A stretch of DNA of 64,000 bases, taken from positions 4,278,001 to 4,342,000 of the forward strand of contig JABRWF010000001.1 of the NCBI GenBank assembly GCA_018343915.1, written 5' to 3'. This DNA is from Agroathelia rolfsii. Taxonomy: Eukaryota; Basidiomycota; Agaricomycetes; Amylocorticiales; Amylocorticiaceae. Below the pieces are notes generated by a model. It searched no databases. It was not told where the DNA came from and saw only the letters and a program-made list of their open reading frames with translations. Below are positions 32,219 to 42,624 of the stretch, piece by piece. Positions within the stretch are counted from its first letter, which is position 1. Each line of letters starts with the position of its first letter. A program made the position numbers and the translations under genes.

Positions 32219-33795
32219 TTACCCCCTTCCTAAGGGGATTTCCTCCGGAACATCCCAAGTTCCCACGTTCCTCCAATCTTTTCCGTAGTTTCTGTGAAGT
32301 TTTCTATTGGCCGAAATGGGAGATCCGCAAAGGCTGCAGCCAAAAGGCGTTTAGGTGCTTTAGGATTCTTTTTGTGGAATTCTTTGATTAGTTTCGGGGC
32401 GTTTGTGATGTTTGCTTCCTTTTCCCATGAATCTTCTCCTGGGTATCCCTTCCATTCGACCAAATACTCCAACTTCTTTGTCCTCAGGCTTAACCGGCTG
32501 TCCTTAATCCGTAGGACCTCATGTTCTTCTTCTCCTTCGACTTCTACTACTTCTGGAATAGGAGCAAGGGGTCTGGATTCAACCTGAACGTGTGGCTTGA
32601 TTAGTGACACGTAGAAAACATCATGTATTGTCCATCTTTTTGGGATTGCAAGCCGTACTGCCCGGTTTCCGACAAGTTCTGTGATCTTGTAGGGGCCAAT
32701 CCATTTCACGGAAAGTTTCTTCGATAGCTGGGTAAGCTTGATGTTCTCCGTGCTTAACCAAACCTTGTTGCCAACAGCATACTTAGGGATTTCTGCCGCG
32801 TGTTTGTCAAAGAAATACTTCATTCTGCTAGCCGCATGGTCCAAGGCCGCTTTAGCATCCTCCTGGAGTTCCTTAACTTTTTCCATCCATAATTGTGCTC
32901 CTTCAGTAGTTGGAATTCCTGCTGTGGTGAGGTTCATTCTGGGTGAGAAGCCATAATTCATTTCGAAAGGAGAAGAACCCGTGGAGGCTTGTTGTCGATT
33001 GTTAAGCGCGAATTCGGCTAGCGGGAGGAGACCTGCCCAGTTGTCTTGCCGGTGTGACACATAGTTTCGGAGATATACTTCTACTTCCTGATTAAGGCGC
33101 TCCGTTTGGCCGTCTGACTGTGGATGATAAGCGGTTGAGAGGGATGTCTTGATTTCTAACCATTTATGGATTTCCCTCATGACCTTCCCTGCGAACTGGG
33201 GTCCTCGATCAGAAGTCCACTGGCGTGGTAGGCCGTGTAATCGGAACACATGGGCCAAGTAAAGGTCTGCCATTTCTGAGGCTGTAATCGCTTCTACACA
33301 CGGTATTAAGTGGCACATTTTTGTTAACCTATCTACGACCACCAGTATAGAATCGAAACCTTGTGACTCGGGGAGCTTGACGATCATATCGGAAGTGACG
33401 TGTTCCCAAGGGCGTTCGGGGGTTGGCAAGGGAGACAAGGGTCCTACTGGCATAGAACGGGCTGTTTTAGAAGCGAGGCAACTCGGGCAGGAGGAGACGT
33501 AATCGTTTACTGCTTTAGTGAGTCCGGGCCACCAATAGTTTCGGGAGACTAGTTCTAGTGTCTTGTGACGACCGGGGTGACCGGCTGACGGGACGTCATG
33601 ATGTAACCGGATTATGTCATTGTGAAGTGCGGTATCACGTGGTACATAGACTTTTCCTAGATGTAGAATTAGTCTGTTTTCCTCATTCCATTCTTCTAGA
33701 CCCTTTTGCAGTTTCACCGGACCGAGCTCCTTGACTAATCCTAAAGCATTTGCAATCTCTGCATCTTTGGCCTTGCTTCTAATTCGATCCAGAAT
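32219..33795 (-). pseudogene. B2 pol C-terminal part: integrase, GPY/F, chromodomain
   Basis: An open frame (stop at 32230) from ILDRIRSKAKDAE onward: HPGRHKTLELVSRNYWWPGL finger, DDE core (SDMIVKLPES, SDRGPQFAGK, DGQTERLNQEVE), KWIGPYKITELVG, and chromodomain EYLVEWKGYPGEDSWEKEAN. It is cut at 33796 by the LTR of B3, so it lacks its own protease-RT-RNase H. Confidence 0.9.
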
Positions 33796-34650
33796 TGTCA
33801 AGGGTCTACTCCTTGACTATGTTACGTTGGGCATGGGGGGCCTACTTGTATCACAATCAAAACAATAAACCTCTTAACCTTAAGACTAAGTACCTAAAAA
33901 GCAAGTTTTCCCACAGATATGCAAGCCCTTAATCTATTGAGGGAGCGCCGGGTACTCTGCTTACTTCTTACAATGCTCTTATGAATTCACATGCTTATGA
34001 GGGGATTTGCACCACCTCCTATTGAAAGAGAGAGAGAGAGAGAGAGAAGGGAAGGGGGTTGCTAGGAACCTGGCTCTAGGCCAAAAGTAAACCCTGAAGG
34101 CGAAGATTTTATTAGTAATCTATTTAAAGTGAATACAATCCTGGGGTTACTTGCCTGAAGGCGAAGAGGTCGAAGCTGAGCTTTTCAGGACAAGTTACAT
34201 GCATTATTTATACTATTCTACAAGGGTCCGTGCGCAGCCTTGATGGTCTGTGCGCAGAGGGAGATAGAAGTATAATTGGTGGCAATGCAGGGGAAGATCT
34301 TTGACCCTAACTCCACCGGGCATCCGTGTGGAGATCCGTTTCCGGACCGGTACCGGTAACCGTTAGGAATTGATCAGTGAAGGAAATTTGTATTCCTAGG
34401 CTGTGCGTAATGGTGAAATAGAAGTGCACACAGCCCCGAGATTACTCCTGTGACGTGCGGCTTGGAACACGTGAGGGCCAATCACATGACCACAGCACTG
34501 CCCACAGTCCACGCCCTAAAGGGGTAATTTTTATAAGAGAAATAGAAAAAGAAGAAAGGAAAAAAGAAAAGTGTAATAACTAATTAAGTATTTGTCCAAA
34601 TAATACAAGAAAATAACCGAAAAATTGCCGAAAATTTCCTACTCATGACA
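33796..34650 (-). mobile_element. 3' LTR of B3
   Basis: 855 bp, plus strand TGTCAAGGGTCTACTCC to TTCCTACTCATGACA. It inserted into B2 pol directly before ATTCTGGATCG (complement), so ATTCT is the expected duplication; the second copy was lost. The purine tract GGAAGGGGGTAA lies at 34651-34662. Confidence 0.9.
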
Positions 34651-34661
34651 TTACCCCCTTC

Positions 34662-37628
34662 CTAAGGAGATTTCCTCCGGAACATCCCAAGTTCCCATGT
34701 TCCTCCTATCCTTTCCGCAGTTTCTGTAAAATTTTCAATTGGCCGGAACGGGAGATCCGCAAAGACTGCAGCCGAGAGGCGTTTGGGTGCTTTGGGATTT
34801 CTCTTATGGAATTCTTTGATGAGACGGGGAGCGTTGGTGATGTTGGCTTCTTTCTCCCATGAATCTTCTCCTGGGTATCCCTTCCATTCGACTAGGTATT
34901 CCAGTTTTTTTGTCCGCGGGCTTAGACGGCTATCTTTGATGCGTAGGACCTCGTGTTCTTCTTCTCCTTCTACTTCAATAGCTTCTGGAATAGGGGCCAC
35001 AGGTCTGGACTCTACTTGAACATGAGGCTTGATCAGGGAGACATGGAAGACGTCGTGGATGGTCCACCTCTTTGGAATGGCAAGCCGGACTGCTCGGTTT
35101 CCTATGAGTTCGGTGATTTTGTATGGGCCTATCCACTTAGCTGAGAGTTTCTTTAATGGTTGGGCTAACTTGATATTTTCTGTGCTAAGCCAAACTTTGT
35201 TCCCTACAGCATATTTTGGAATTTCTGCTGCATGTTTATCAAAGAAATACTTCATTTGGCTGGCTGCGTGGTCCAAAGCTGCCCTGGCATCTTCCTGGAG
35301 TTCTTTAACCTTCTCAGTCCATTTTTGCGCTCCTTCAGTGGTCGGAATTCCTGCTGTTGTGAGGTTCATCCGGGGTGAGAAACCATAGTTCATTTCAAAG
35401 GGGGATGATCCTGTGGAGGCTTGCTGTCGGTTGTTCAACGCAAACTCCGCGAGAGGTAGAAGGCCAGCCCAATTGTCTTGGCGGTGTGATACATAGTTCC
35501 TTAGATAAACTTCAACTTCCTGATTGAGTTGCTCGGTCTGTCCATCCGATTGCGGGTGATAGGCTGTGGATAAGGAGGTTTTGATGTCTAGTCGCTTGTG
35601 TATTTCTCGCATGACTTTCCCAGCGAATTGGGGGCCTCGGTCGGAAGTCCATTGTCGGGGTAAACCGTGCAACCGGAAAACGTGAGCCAAATACAAGTCC
35701 GCCATTTCTGATGCGGTGATAGCTTCTACACAGGGGATTAAATGACACATCTTCGTCAACTGGTCTACCACTACCAATATCGAATCAAAGCCCTGAGATT
35801 CCGGGAGCTTAACGATCATATCAGAGGTGACATGTTCCCAAGGTTTTTTGGGGGTTGGCAGAGGTGCTAGGGGTCCCACGGGCATGGATCGGGCTGTTTT
35901 GGAGGCGAGGCAATTTGGACAGGAAGCAACATAATCATTGACGGACTTGGTTAATCCCGGCCACCAATAGTTTCTAGATACGAGTTCAAGTGTCTTGTGT
36001 TGACCGGGGTGACCGGCTGAAGGAACGTCATGGTGGAGTCGGATAATGTCGTTGCGGAGTGTGGTATTGCGTGGTACATAGACTTTTCCGAGGTGTAAGA
36101 TTAGTCCGTTTTCCTCATTCCATTCTTCCAAACCCTTTTGGAGTTTAACCGGGCCGAGCTCTTTGACCAATCCTAATGCATTTGCGATCTCTGCGTCCTT
36201 TGCTTTGCTTCTAATGCGGTCTAGAATGTTCTTTTCCCCTTGTATTTCTACGTGGCCTCTTCTCGCGGCATTTATCCGGAATAGTTTAGGATCTAAGACT
36301 ACTTGATCGAGGTTGTCTTCTTTGTCTGATCGTTGAAAGTCTGGTCGGCGAGAGAGAGGATCGGCGCGGCCGTTTTCTGATCCTCGGAGGTAGGAAATAG
36401 TGAACCTGAATTCAGAAAGAAATAGGGACCATCTTGCCTGCCGTCTTGTCAAATTTCGAGCCGTTTTCCAGTATTCCAGATTTTTGTGATCAGTGCAAAT
36501 CTCAAAAGGGTGGGGAAGGCCGATGAGGTAGTGTCGCCAGGCATCTAAGGCGCGGATGATTCCTAGCATTTCTTTGTCCCAAATGTCGTAGTTCCGTTCT
36601 GCATTGTTCATTGCCTGGGAAAGGAATGCGATCGGTCGCCATGAACTGTCTGTTTGCTTCTGGAGGAGAACTGCTCCGGTAGCAAAATTTGATGCATCTG
36701 TTTCTAGGCGAGTCTCGGCTGTCTGAGAATAGGCCCCTAGTACTGGTGCTGACGTGAAAGCTTCTTTCAAGGTATCAAACGCTTCCTGCTCTTCTGGACC
36801 CCATTTCCATTCGACTTTTCCGGTTAAGCGGTCCAAGGGTTTGCAGATTTGCGCAAAGTTCCGAATAAAGTGCCGGTAGTAGTTGGCTAGGCCACGGAAA
36901 CGCCTGACGTCAGAGACCTTCTGGGGTGTTGGCCATTCTAGGACTGCCTTGACTTTTTCTGGAGTCATGCGGATTGAACCAAATGATACTAGGGCTCCCA
37001 AGATGTCTACTTCGGGCACATCATACTCGAATTTTTCAAGATTGGCAAACAGATCATTGTTTTTGAGAACCCCTAGTACTTCCAGAACTCTCATGCGAAG
37101 CTCGGCTTCTGTTTGTGCCCCAATAATGATGTCATCTATGTAATGAACCAGCCACCCGAGTTGGTTAAATTTGTAGAAGAGGTCGTCCATCATTGTTTGC
37201 ATGGTTGCCGGTGCGTTGCATAAGCCAAAGGTCATGACTGTTGGTTCGAACAGGCCTTTGTTAGTGATAAATGCAGCCTTGTATTTATCTCCCTCCCTAA
37301 TCCAGATGTTATTGAAACCCCATCGGAGATCAATCTTGCAAAAGGTTCGGAACTTGGTCATTTTGTCTTGTAACTCGGAGATAAGGGGGAGGGGATACGC
37401 ATTTTTGATGGTTTCAGCATTGAGTTTCCGGTAGTCTTGGACAGGCCTGAGGGTACCATTCTTCTTGGGAACAAAGAACATTGGAGCAGCAATTGGGCTC
37501 TCTGATTTTCTGATGTAACCTTTCTCAAGGTTTTCTTGTAGGTAATCAATCAGAGCTTCTTCTTCCTTGACCAAAAGTAGGTAGGCTTTGCTTCTTCGAA
37601 GTTGCGCGCCATCTTTGAGCTCAATCTT
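34662..37628 (-). pseudogene. B3 pol: RT, RNase H, integrase, chromodomain
   Basis: At least 970 codons remain open. Counting from 37574: RT palm KIDLRWGF near 80, FGLCNAPATM near 116-125, catalytic YIDD at 145-148; RNase H TDHKNLEYW; integrase finger HPGQHKTLELVSRNYWWPGL; DDE core with SDRGPQF and DGQTEQLNQE; GPY/F; chromodomain from HEVLRIKDSR at about 874 to 925. Upstream, protease is separated by a solo LTR A. This is the longest uninterrupted enzyme block of the window, but no start or frameshift junction remains attached. Confidence 0.92.
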
Positions 37629-37633
37629 GTGAT

Positions 37634-38644
37634 TGTTATGAGTTGGACATTTTTCGCCTTTTTCTTACGAACATGTACATATTTTTATTGTATTTTTACG
37701 ATTTTTATTGACTGTGATACGGACGAAATACCTTGCAGGCAACATCTTGACGCGCGTGTGACTGGCTGTGTTAGCCCCACGTGACAGGAGTGCTCGTGAC
37801 AAGAGTATATTAGGAAGGCGGAGTCTAGATCATTCCTCTTCATCAAAAGGTCTAGACTCAGGAACCAGGGTCGTTCCGATCACTGTGCGATTACTAAGGA
37901 GTACTAGACTCATCATTCCGATCGGTTGCTCATCGGACTTAGGCACAAAGCACTGCCCCTGCATTCTAGTCATTTCCGCTTACAAACCCTGCTGCGCACA
38001 GACCATTAAAGCTGCGCACGGGCCCTTCATTTTATGTATAAATACAAGCTTGTAGCCCTTACCTGAACCTTAGCTTTGACCTTCTCGCCTTCAGGTAAGG
38101 GCACCCCCCCCATTTGTATTCCTTACATAAAAACTAATATATTCTCGCCTTCAGGCTTGTTATTCCTAGCCCACATCCCCTCCCTTTCCATCACCTTGCT
38201 ATTTAGTGTAAGGCCTCAACGGCAACTAAGTAGTACTTGTAAGCCCTAGTACCAGAGGGCAGTAAGAAGTCATAAGTCCTCAATACAAGGAGGCATTGCG
38301 CGTGACCACAAATCCTGTTCACTCAGGTAGAGGCAGTAACAAGACCTCTCAGACGTACGTAGAGCACGGAGGGCTAAGCCGCCTACTCTGAGTAAGAAAT
38401 TAGTTAGGCACCTATTTGACGTGAAGGAAGCACCCGGGAAGCCTAGCGCTAGAGTACCGAAAGCAACCCTAACAAAGTAGGAGTCCAATTAATACTATTA
38501 CGAAGGATAGCAATGGGAGCACGTGCGCGTCTGCTTATTAAGTCAACCTAGAAACACGTAGTAAAAAGGGGTCTTACAACCCATCCCTCGTACCTTCGAG
38601 AGGGTTTACGTTTGTTGGTTACGTCAAGAGCGCAAGCCTTGACA
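37634..38644 (+). mobile_element. Solo LTR, family A, TSD GTGAT
   Basis: 1011 bp, TGTTATGAGTTGGAC to CAAGCCTTGACA, with GTGAT at 37629-37633 and 38645-38649. It splits the B3 polyprotein between protease and RT (at the DHK of KPWDHKIEL). It is the cleanest reference copy for the family A LTR. Confidence 0.96.
38037..38101 (+). promoter_or_regulatory. Family A LTR core: TATA box, hairpin, primer sequence
   Basis: TATAAATAC at 38037; about 36 nt later AGCTTTGACC. The latter is in the loop between perfect 12-nt arms CCCTTACCTGAA (38056) and TTCAGGTAAGGG (ending 38101). Inferred transcription start and self-primer, as in Tf1. Confidence 0.62.
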
Positions 38645-38649
38645 GTGAT

Positions 38650-39210
38650 CCCAAGGTTTTCAGAGTGGCATTCTCTGGGAGGCTTCTTTAGAGAATACCG
38701 ACGTAAATTCTGATGCCCATTCTGGTAAGAGGTTGGAAGCAATGGTTAAGCGGTCAGGGTGTGTGACTTTTCCCGCTGACCAATCAATTACCGGGTTTTC
38801 CAACCAGAGCTAGTTTATTCCCAGGATCACATTTTCAGGTCCTATATCCATGACTAGAAATGGGAGTTTCTTTTGGACTCCACCAATACTTGTTTCAAGA
38901 ATAACTATTTCTTCAATACTGCCTTGTGCATTGAGTGAATTGTCTATGTTAAATACAGGGATAGTGCGGGGTAATTTTTTTGTTTTTATTTTATTTTCTT
39001 TTACAAAGCAAGAATGAATAAATGAGGAAGAGGCTCCAGAGTCGATCATAGCTAATGTTACAAGCGAGGAAAATTGTCCATGGAACATGATGGGAATGTG
39101 GAGGTGCTATCCATGCGCACCAGAAATAGAAACAGAATTGCAAGAGAGAAAAGAGGAAACACGATTTGACAAATAGGGGTCGGCCGAAATGGCCCTTTCC
39201 GTCGACCCTT
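38650..39210 (-). pseudogene. B3/B2 pol N-terminal part: protease (broken)
   Basis: The complement encodes TLAMIDSGASSSFIHSCF, then the conserved NVILGIN stretch, where TAG at about 38810 replaces the Trp of GIDW. Another TAG near 39109 replaces the Gln of HGQHL. Both are single transitions from B1. The piece runs to KPWDHK at the LTR insertion. Confidence 0.85.
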
Positions 39211-40674
39211 CTAAAAACCCGCTTTATCTTTGAAAGCGGCAAGTGCCATCACTTGCTGTTCCACCAGAGCTTGCAGGTCAGCCATCGTCATTGTCAAGGA
39301 TCCCTCGTTGATATCGTCAGTGGCGGCTGATGTTCCCAACTGATCCGCAGAAGGAGGACTCGTTGCCGTGGTAGTAGTTGCCTGGACTCTCGGCCTGGAG
39401 CCTTGGTATCTTGAGACTCGAGGGTTGGTGCAATTAGAGGCAAAGTGCCCCCATTGTTGGCAATTATAGCACTGTACTGTGCTTAAGTCTCGAGGTGGTC
39501 GACGAAGTCCTTGGCTACTAGGAGCAGCGGGCGTAGGGGTTGCTTGGACCGCATTGATCGTGATTGGGTTGGTGATGGTTCCCTGGTTCTGAAATCTAGG
39601 CCGAGGTTTCCATCCATCTGTCCATATTCCTGCATCACGTAACCCTTCTTCTGCATCTACGGCTGCTTCCATTAGACTTTCCAGAGAAATGCGGCATTCC
39701 TTTGGGTAGCCACCAATAACCCCTTTGATCTTGGGAGACAAGGCCTGCCAATACCGGACTCGGAGGTCTTCGTCTGATAGTTTTGTCTGATTGGCAAGTG
39801 TAGAGAAGGCGGCTGTAAAGTCCGCTACCAAGGAGGTGCCTTGCTTCAGATCTTGCAACTTTTGCAGGGCAATCCTGCCAAAATCTCTAGCTCCGTACAA
39901 TGCTTTGAACTTGGTGTACAGATCTTTCTCAAAGCTGAAACCTTTGGTGTCGATGGCATCATCGAATTTCTGGCTCCAGGCTTTAGGAGCCCCTTCGAGA
40001 AGGCCTACAAAGTATCGGGCCTTTTTCTGGTTGGAGGAGTAGATCCCCGGGTTTAGCTTGATGTGGTTCTCAAAGCCAAACACAAAGGACTGGTATTTAG
40101 ACCAGTCACCGGACCATTTTTCGGGGGACTGCCCAATCTCTTTCGGGGTTGACGAGGTAGCGATGGTGGCAGGGGCCGGTTGTTCTCTCTCGAGGAGGTC
40201 AGCGAATCGGGCCTGGGTTTCTTGCATTTGCTCCATAGAGCTTTGGATCCGGGCTTGGTTGGCCTGGAGAAGTGCCAAGATTTGGCTGAGTTCTTGGGGA
40301 AGTGACATTTTGGTTTCTGGTGGAGGGGAGGGTTCGCGCTTCTTTTCTCTTCGACGTTCTCGGCGGCTTTTGCTAGGCGAGGGATGGGGTACAACAGGGG
40401 ATTCGGGGAATGATGCTTCGGTAGTGTATCGCCGATGGAACTCAGAGGGAGAGGGATATTCTGATGGTGCTTCTTCTTGTCCTTCTGGTGTCTTGGGGGG
40501 CGATGCTTGTGTGGAGAGGGCCTCTTCTCCTGATTCTTCTTCTTCTTCAGAGATATGCGGAGCTGAGCTTGACGCGACTTCTCTTGTGACTTCGGGGGGG
40601 GAAGCGGTGGATTTAGCAGCCCAAGGGACTGGTACTTCTTTGGGCTGATAAGATGTGCCCTTGCGTGTGCTCAT
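39211..40674 (-). CDS. Gag of the B2/B3 composite (487 aa)
   Basis: Intact frame from ATG at 40674 (STRKGTSYQPKEVPVPWAAK). Acidic Ser/Pro-rich N-terminus, gag core KWSGDWSKYQSFVFGFENHI, CCHC knuckle CYNCQQWGHFASNC, C-terminus FKDKAGF. Closely similar to B1 gag. It ends on the GGGTTTTTAG slip site (39211-39220). Which of B2 or B3 it came from cannot be told without alignment. Confidence 0.92.
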   Translation of the reverse strand: MSTRKGTSYQPKEVPVPWAAKSTASPPEVTREVASSSAPHISEEEEESGEEALSTQASPPKTPEGQEEAPSEYPSPSEFHRRYTTEASFPESPVVPHPSPSKSRRERRREKKREPSPPPETKMSLPQELSQILALLQANQARIQSSMEQMQETQARFADLLEREQPAPATIATSSTPKEIGQSPEKWSGDWSKYQSFVFGFENHIKLNPGIYSSNQKKARYFVGLLEGAPKAWSQKFDDAIDTKGFSFEKDLYTKFKALYGARDFGRIALQKLQDLKQGTSLVADFTAAFSTLANQTKLSDEDLRVRYWQALSPKIKGVIGGYPKECRISLESLMEAAVDAEEGLRDAGIWTDGWKPRPRFQNQGTITNPITINAVQATPTPAAPSSQGLRRPPRDLSTVQCYNCQQWGHFASNCTNPRVSRYQGSRPRVQATTTTATSPPSADQLGTSAATDDINEGSLTMTMADLQALVEQQVMALAAFKDKAGF

Positions 40675-41151
40675 TCACAGAGCTTCTTATAGCGGTCTTC
40701 TTCGTCACCGGTGGTCGTACCAGTTTCCAAATACGGATGACGGGATTTTCTTTTTCTGCTGGGGCTAGAGCTTGCCCGTATCGTAGTCACACAAAATCAC
40801 GCAAAAAGGTGTAATGGCAGGGAAGGGTGGAAAAGGTGCCACTTGCACTTAGTGTCAATAAACTTTGATCCCCAAGGGGGACTCCTAGAACGCCAAACGT
40901 TTTAGGTTTGTGATGCACTTCGGATACAGCCAAGAAATCACATGGAACGTACACGCTATTCTTGTCTAGACGGAGTTGTAAACGGGCTTTGGAGGGCCAC
41001 GCACAATTGCTTTCCGAAGTAGTTTGACACTTATGCACTCAGAAATTATATGTAAGAAAAATGAAGAATTCAATGCTCTTTGTAAGCGATCGTCACTTGC
41101 TTCTTCTCAGACTGTGGGAGTCCGAGGGATTTCCTGGTAGCTTCGACCTAA
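40675..41151 (-). other. B2/B3 5' leader with self-priming PBS
   Basis: The complement of 41139-41149 is AGGTCGAAGCT, the exact reverse complement of AGCTTCGACCT in the adjoining LTR. The leader is otherwise like that of B1 and holds no gene. Confidence 0.7.
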
Positions 41152-42012
41152 TATCAAGGGTAGACTCCTTGACTTAGGATATTCGTTGGTCAACACCTAC
41201 GAAAATACCCAAAATACAAGTTGTACCACTCTTAACTAATTAAGTCCTAACGAAGTACCTAAGTATGAGTTTTCCCACAGGTACCACTCCCTAATCTTAT
41301 TGAGGGGATGGCCGGGTACTTTCTTATCTCACACTTAATCGATGCTCTTATCTGTTCACATGCATAAGGGGATTTGCACCACCTTCTAGTAGAGGGGAAA
41401 AGAGAGAGAGAGAGGGGGAGGGGCTAGGACGTAGAGGCCTAGGCCTACAAGAAGATACCCTGAAGGCGAAGTTTATTAGCAATCTATTTTAAGGGGAATA
41501 CAAACTTGTTTACTTGCCTGAAGGCGAAGAGGTTGAAGCTGAGCTCTTCAGGACAAGTTACATGCACTATATATACTACTATTGAATGGTCCGTGCATAG
41601 CAATAATGGTCTGTGCATAGAGGGAGATAGAAGCATAGTTGTGGCAATGCAGGGGAAGATCTTTTAACCTAACTCCACCGGGCATCCGTGTGGAGATCCG
41701 TTTCCGGACCGGTACCGGTAACCGTTAGGAATTGATCAGGGAAGGAAGTCTGTGTTCCTAAGCTGCGCGCGATGATGAAATAGAAGTTCGCGCAGCCCCG
41801 AGATTACTCCTGTGACGTGCGGCTTGGAACACGTGAGGGCCAATCACATGACCACTGCACTGCCCACAGTCCACGCCCTAAAGGGTAATTTTTATAAGAG
41901 AAATAAGAAAATAAAAGGAAAGGGAAAGAAAAATGTCATAACTTTGTAAATACTAGTCCAAATATTACAAGAAAATACTCGAAAAATCCGCAAAATTTCC
42001 CTTCTCATGACA
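41152..42012 (-). mobile_element. 5' LTR of B2
   Basis: 861 bp, plus strand starting TATCAAGGGTAGACTCC (the terminal TG is now TA on this strand) and ending CCCTTCTCATGACA. It matches the partial LTR at 31767-32218. Right flank is the CT-rich middle of a family A LTR. Confidence 0.88.
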
Positions 42013-42467
42013 CTCTTTCCCTTATTAAGTATAAGGCCTATAAGGCAACTTAGTAAGTGTACACGTAGGCCTTGGTATAAGAAGGCATAAAGTCATAAGT
42101 CCCTAATATATTAAGAGGGCACACGCATGAATACAAGTCCTATTCATTTAGGCCAAGGCAGTAAAAAGTCCTTGCGGAGATCAGTTGACCATGGTGGGCT
42201 AAGCCGCCTATCTCGAGTAAGAAATATCTTAAGAGATTATTTGACGCAAAGCAAGTACATAGGAAGACATTACGTCTAGAGTACCGAACACGAGCCTAGC
42301 AAAGTAGTTACTTAGGATATACTATTACGAAGAGTAGCAACGGGAGCACGTGGGTCTCCGAAATACAACCAACCTAGTAACACACGTAAAACCTAGCTTT
42401 ACAGCCCGCCTGCATACCTTACAGCAGGTTGTGTTTGTTGGTTAAGTCAAGAGCGCAAGCCTTGACA
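42013..42467 (+). mobile_element. Family A LTR, 3' half
   Basis: It matches family A from the CT tract (CTTATTAAGTATAAGGCC) to CGCAAGCCTTGACA. Its 5' half is missing left of the B2/B3 composite, so sequence was lost there. Confidence 0.85.
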
Positions 42468-42624
42468 ATTGGCAATCAGGTTTGGTTCCGACAGGCGCGT
42501 GCAACATAGAGGTTCCGGCAAGACGGTGTATTGTAAGTCACTGCCGGGAAACCCGAGTAAGTGCGTATTATGGTGTGCATCAGAAAACGTCCTGGATATT
42601 GATCGGGATGTGTGGTGCGTGACA
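42468..42624 (-). mobile_element. Family G LTR fragment
   Basis: The complement reads TGTCACGCACCACACATCCC and continues like 8714-8870 (GGACGTTTTCTGATGCACAC, AACCAAACCTGATTG). It ends where the A LTR at 42467 was inserted. It lies in the leader of A3. Confidence 0.8.

Larger units (their letters stand above)
33796..42012 (-). mobile_element. B2/B3 composite chromovirus (recombinant)
   Basis: It looks like one element, but its two LTRs are different subtypes. The left one (33796-34650) has GTTACGTTGGGCATGGGG after the end. The right one (41152-42012) has TTAGGATATTCGTTGGTC and pairs with the B2 LTR piece at 31767. Flanks AGAAT and CTCTT do not match. Best explanation: B3 inserted into B2 integrase, then recombination between their internal regions removed the B3 5' LTR. 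Confidence 0.8.

Noticed and set aside
33796..42012. A simple intact full-length B element
   Set aside because: LTR subtypes differ, there is no duplication, and the right LTR pairs with the B2 fragment at 31767.
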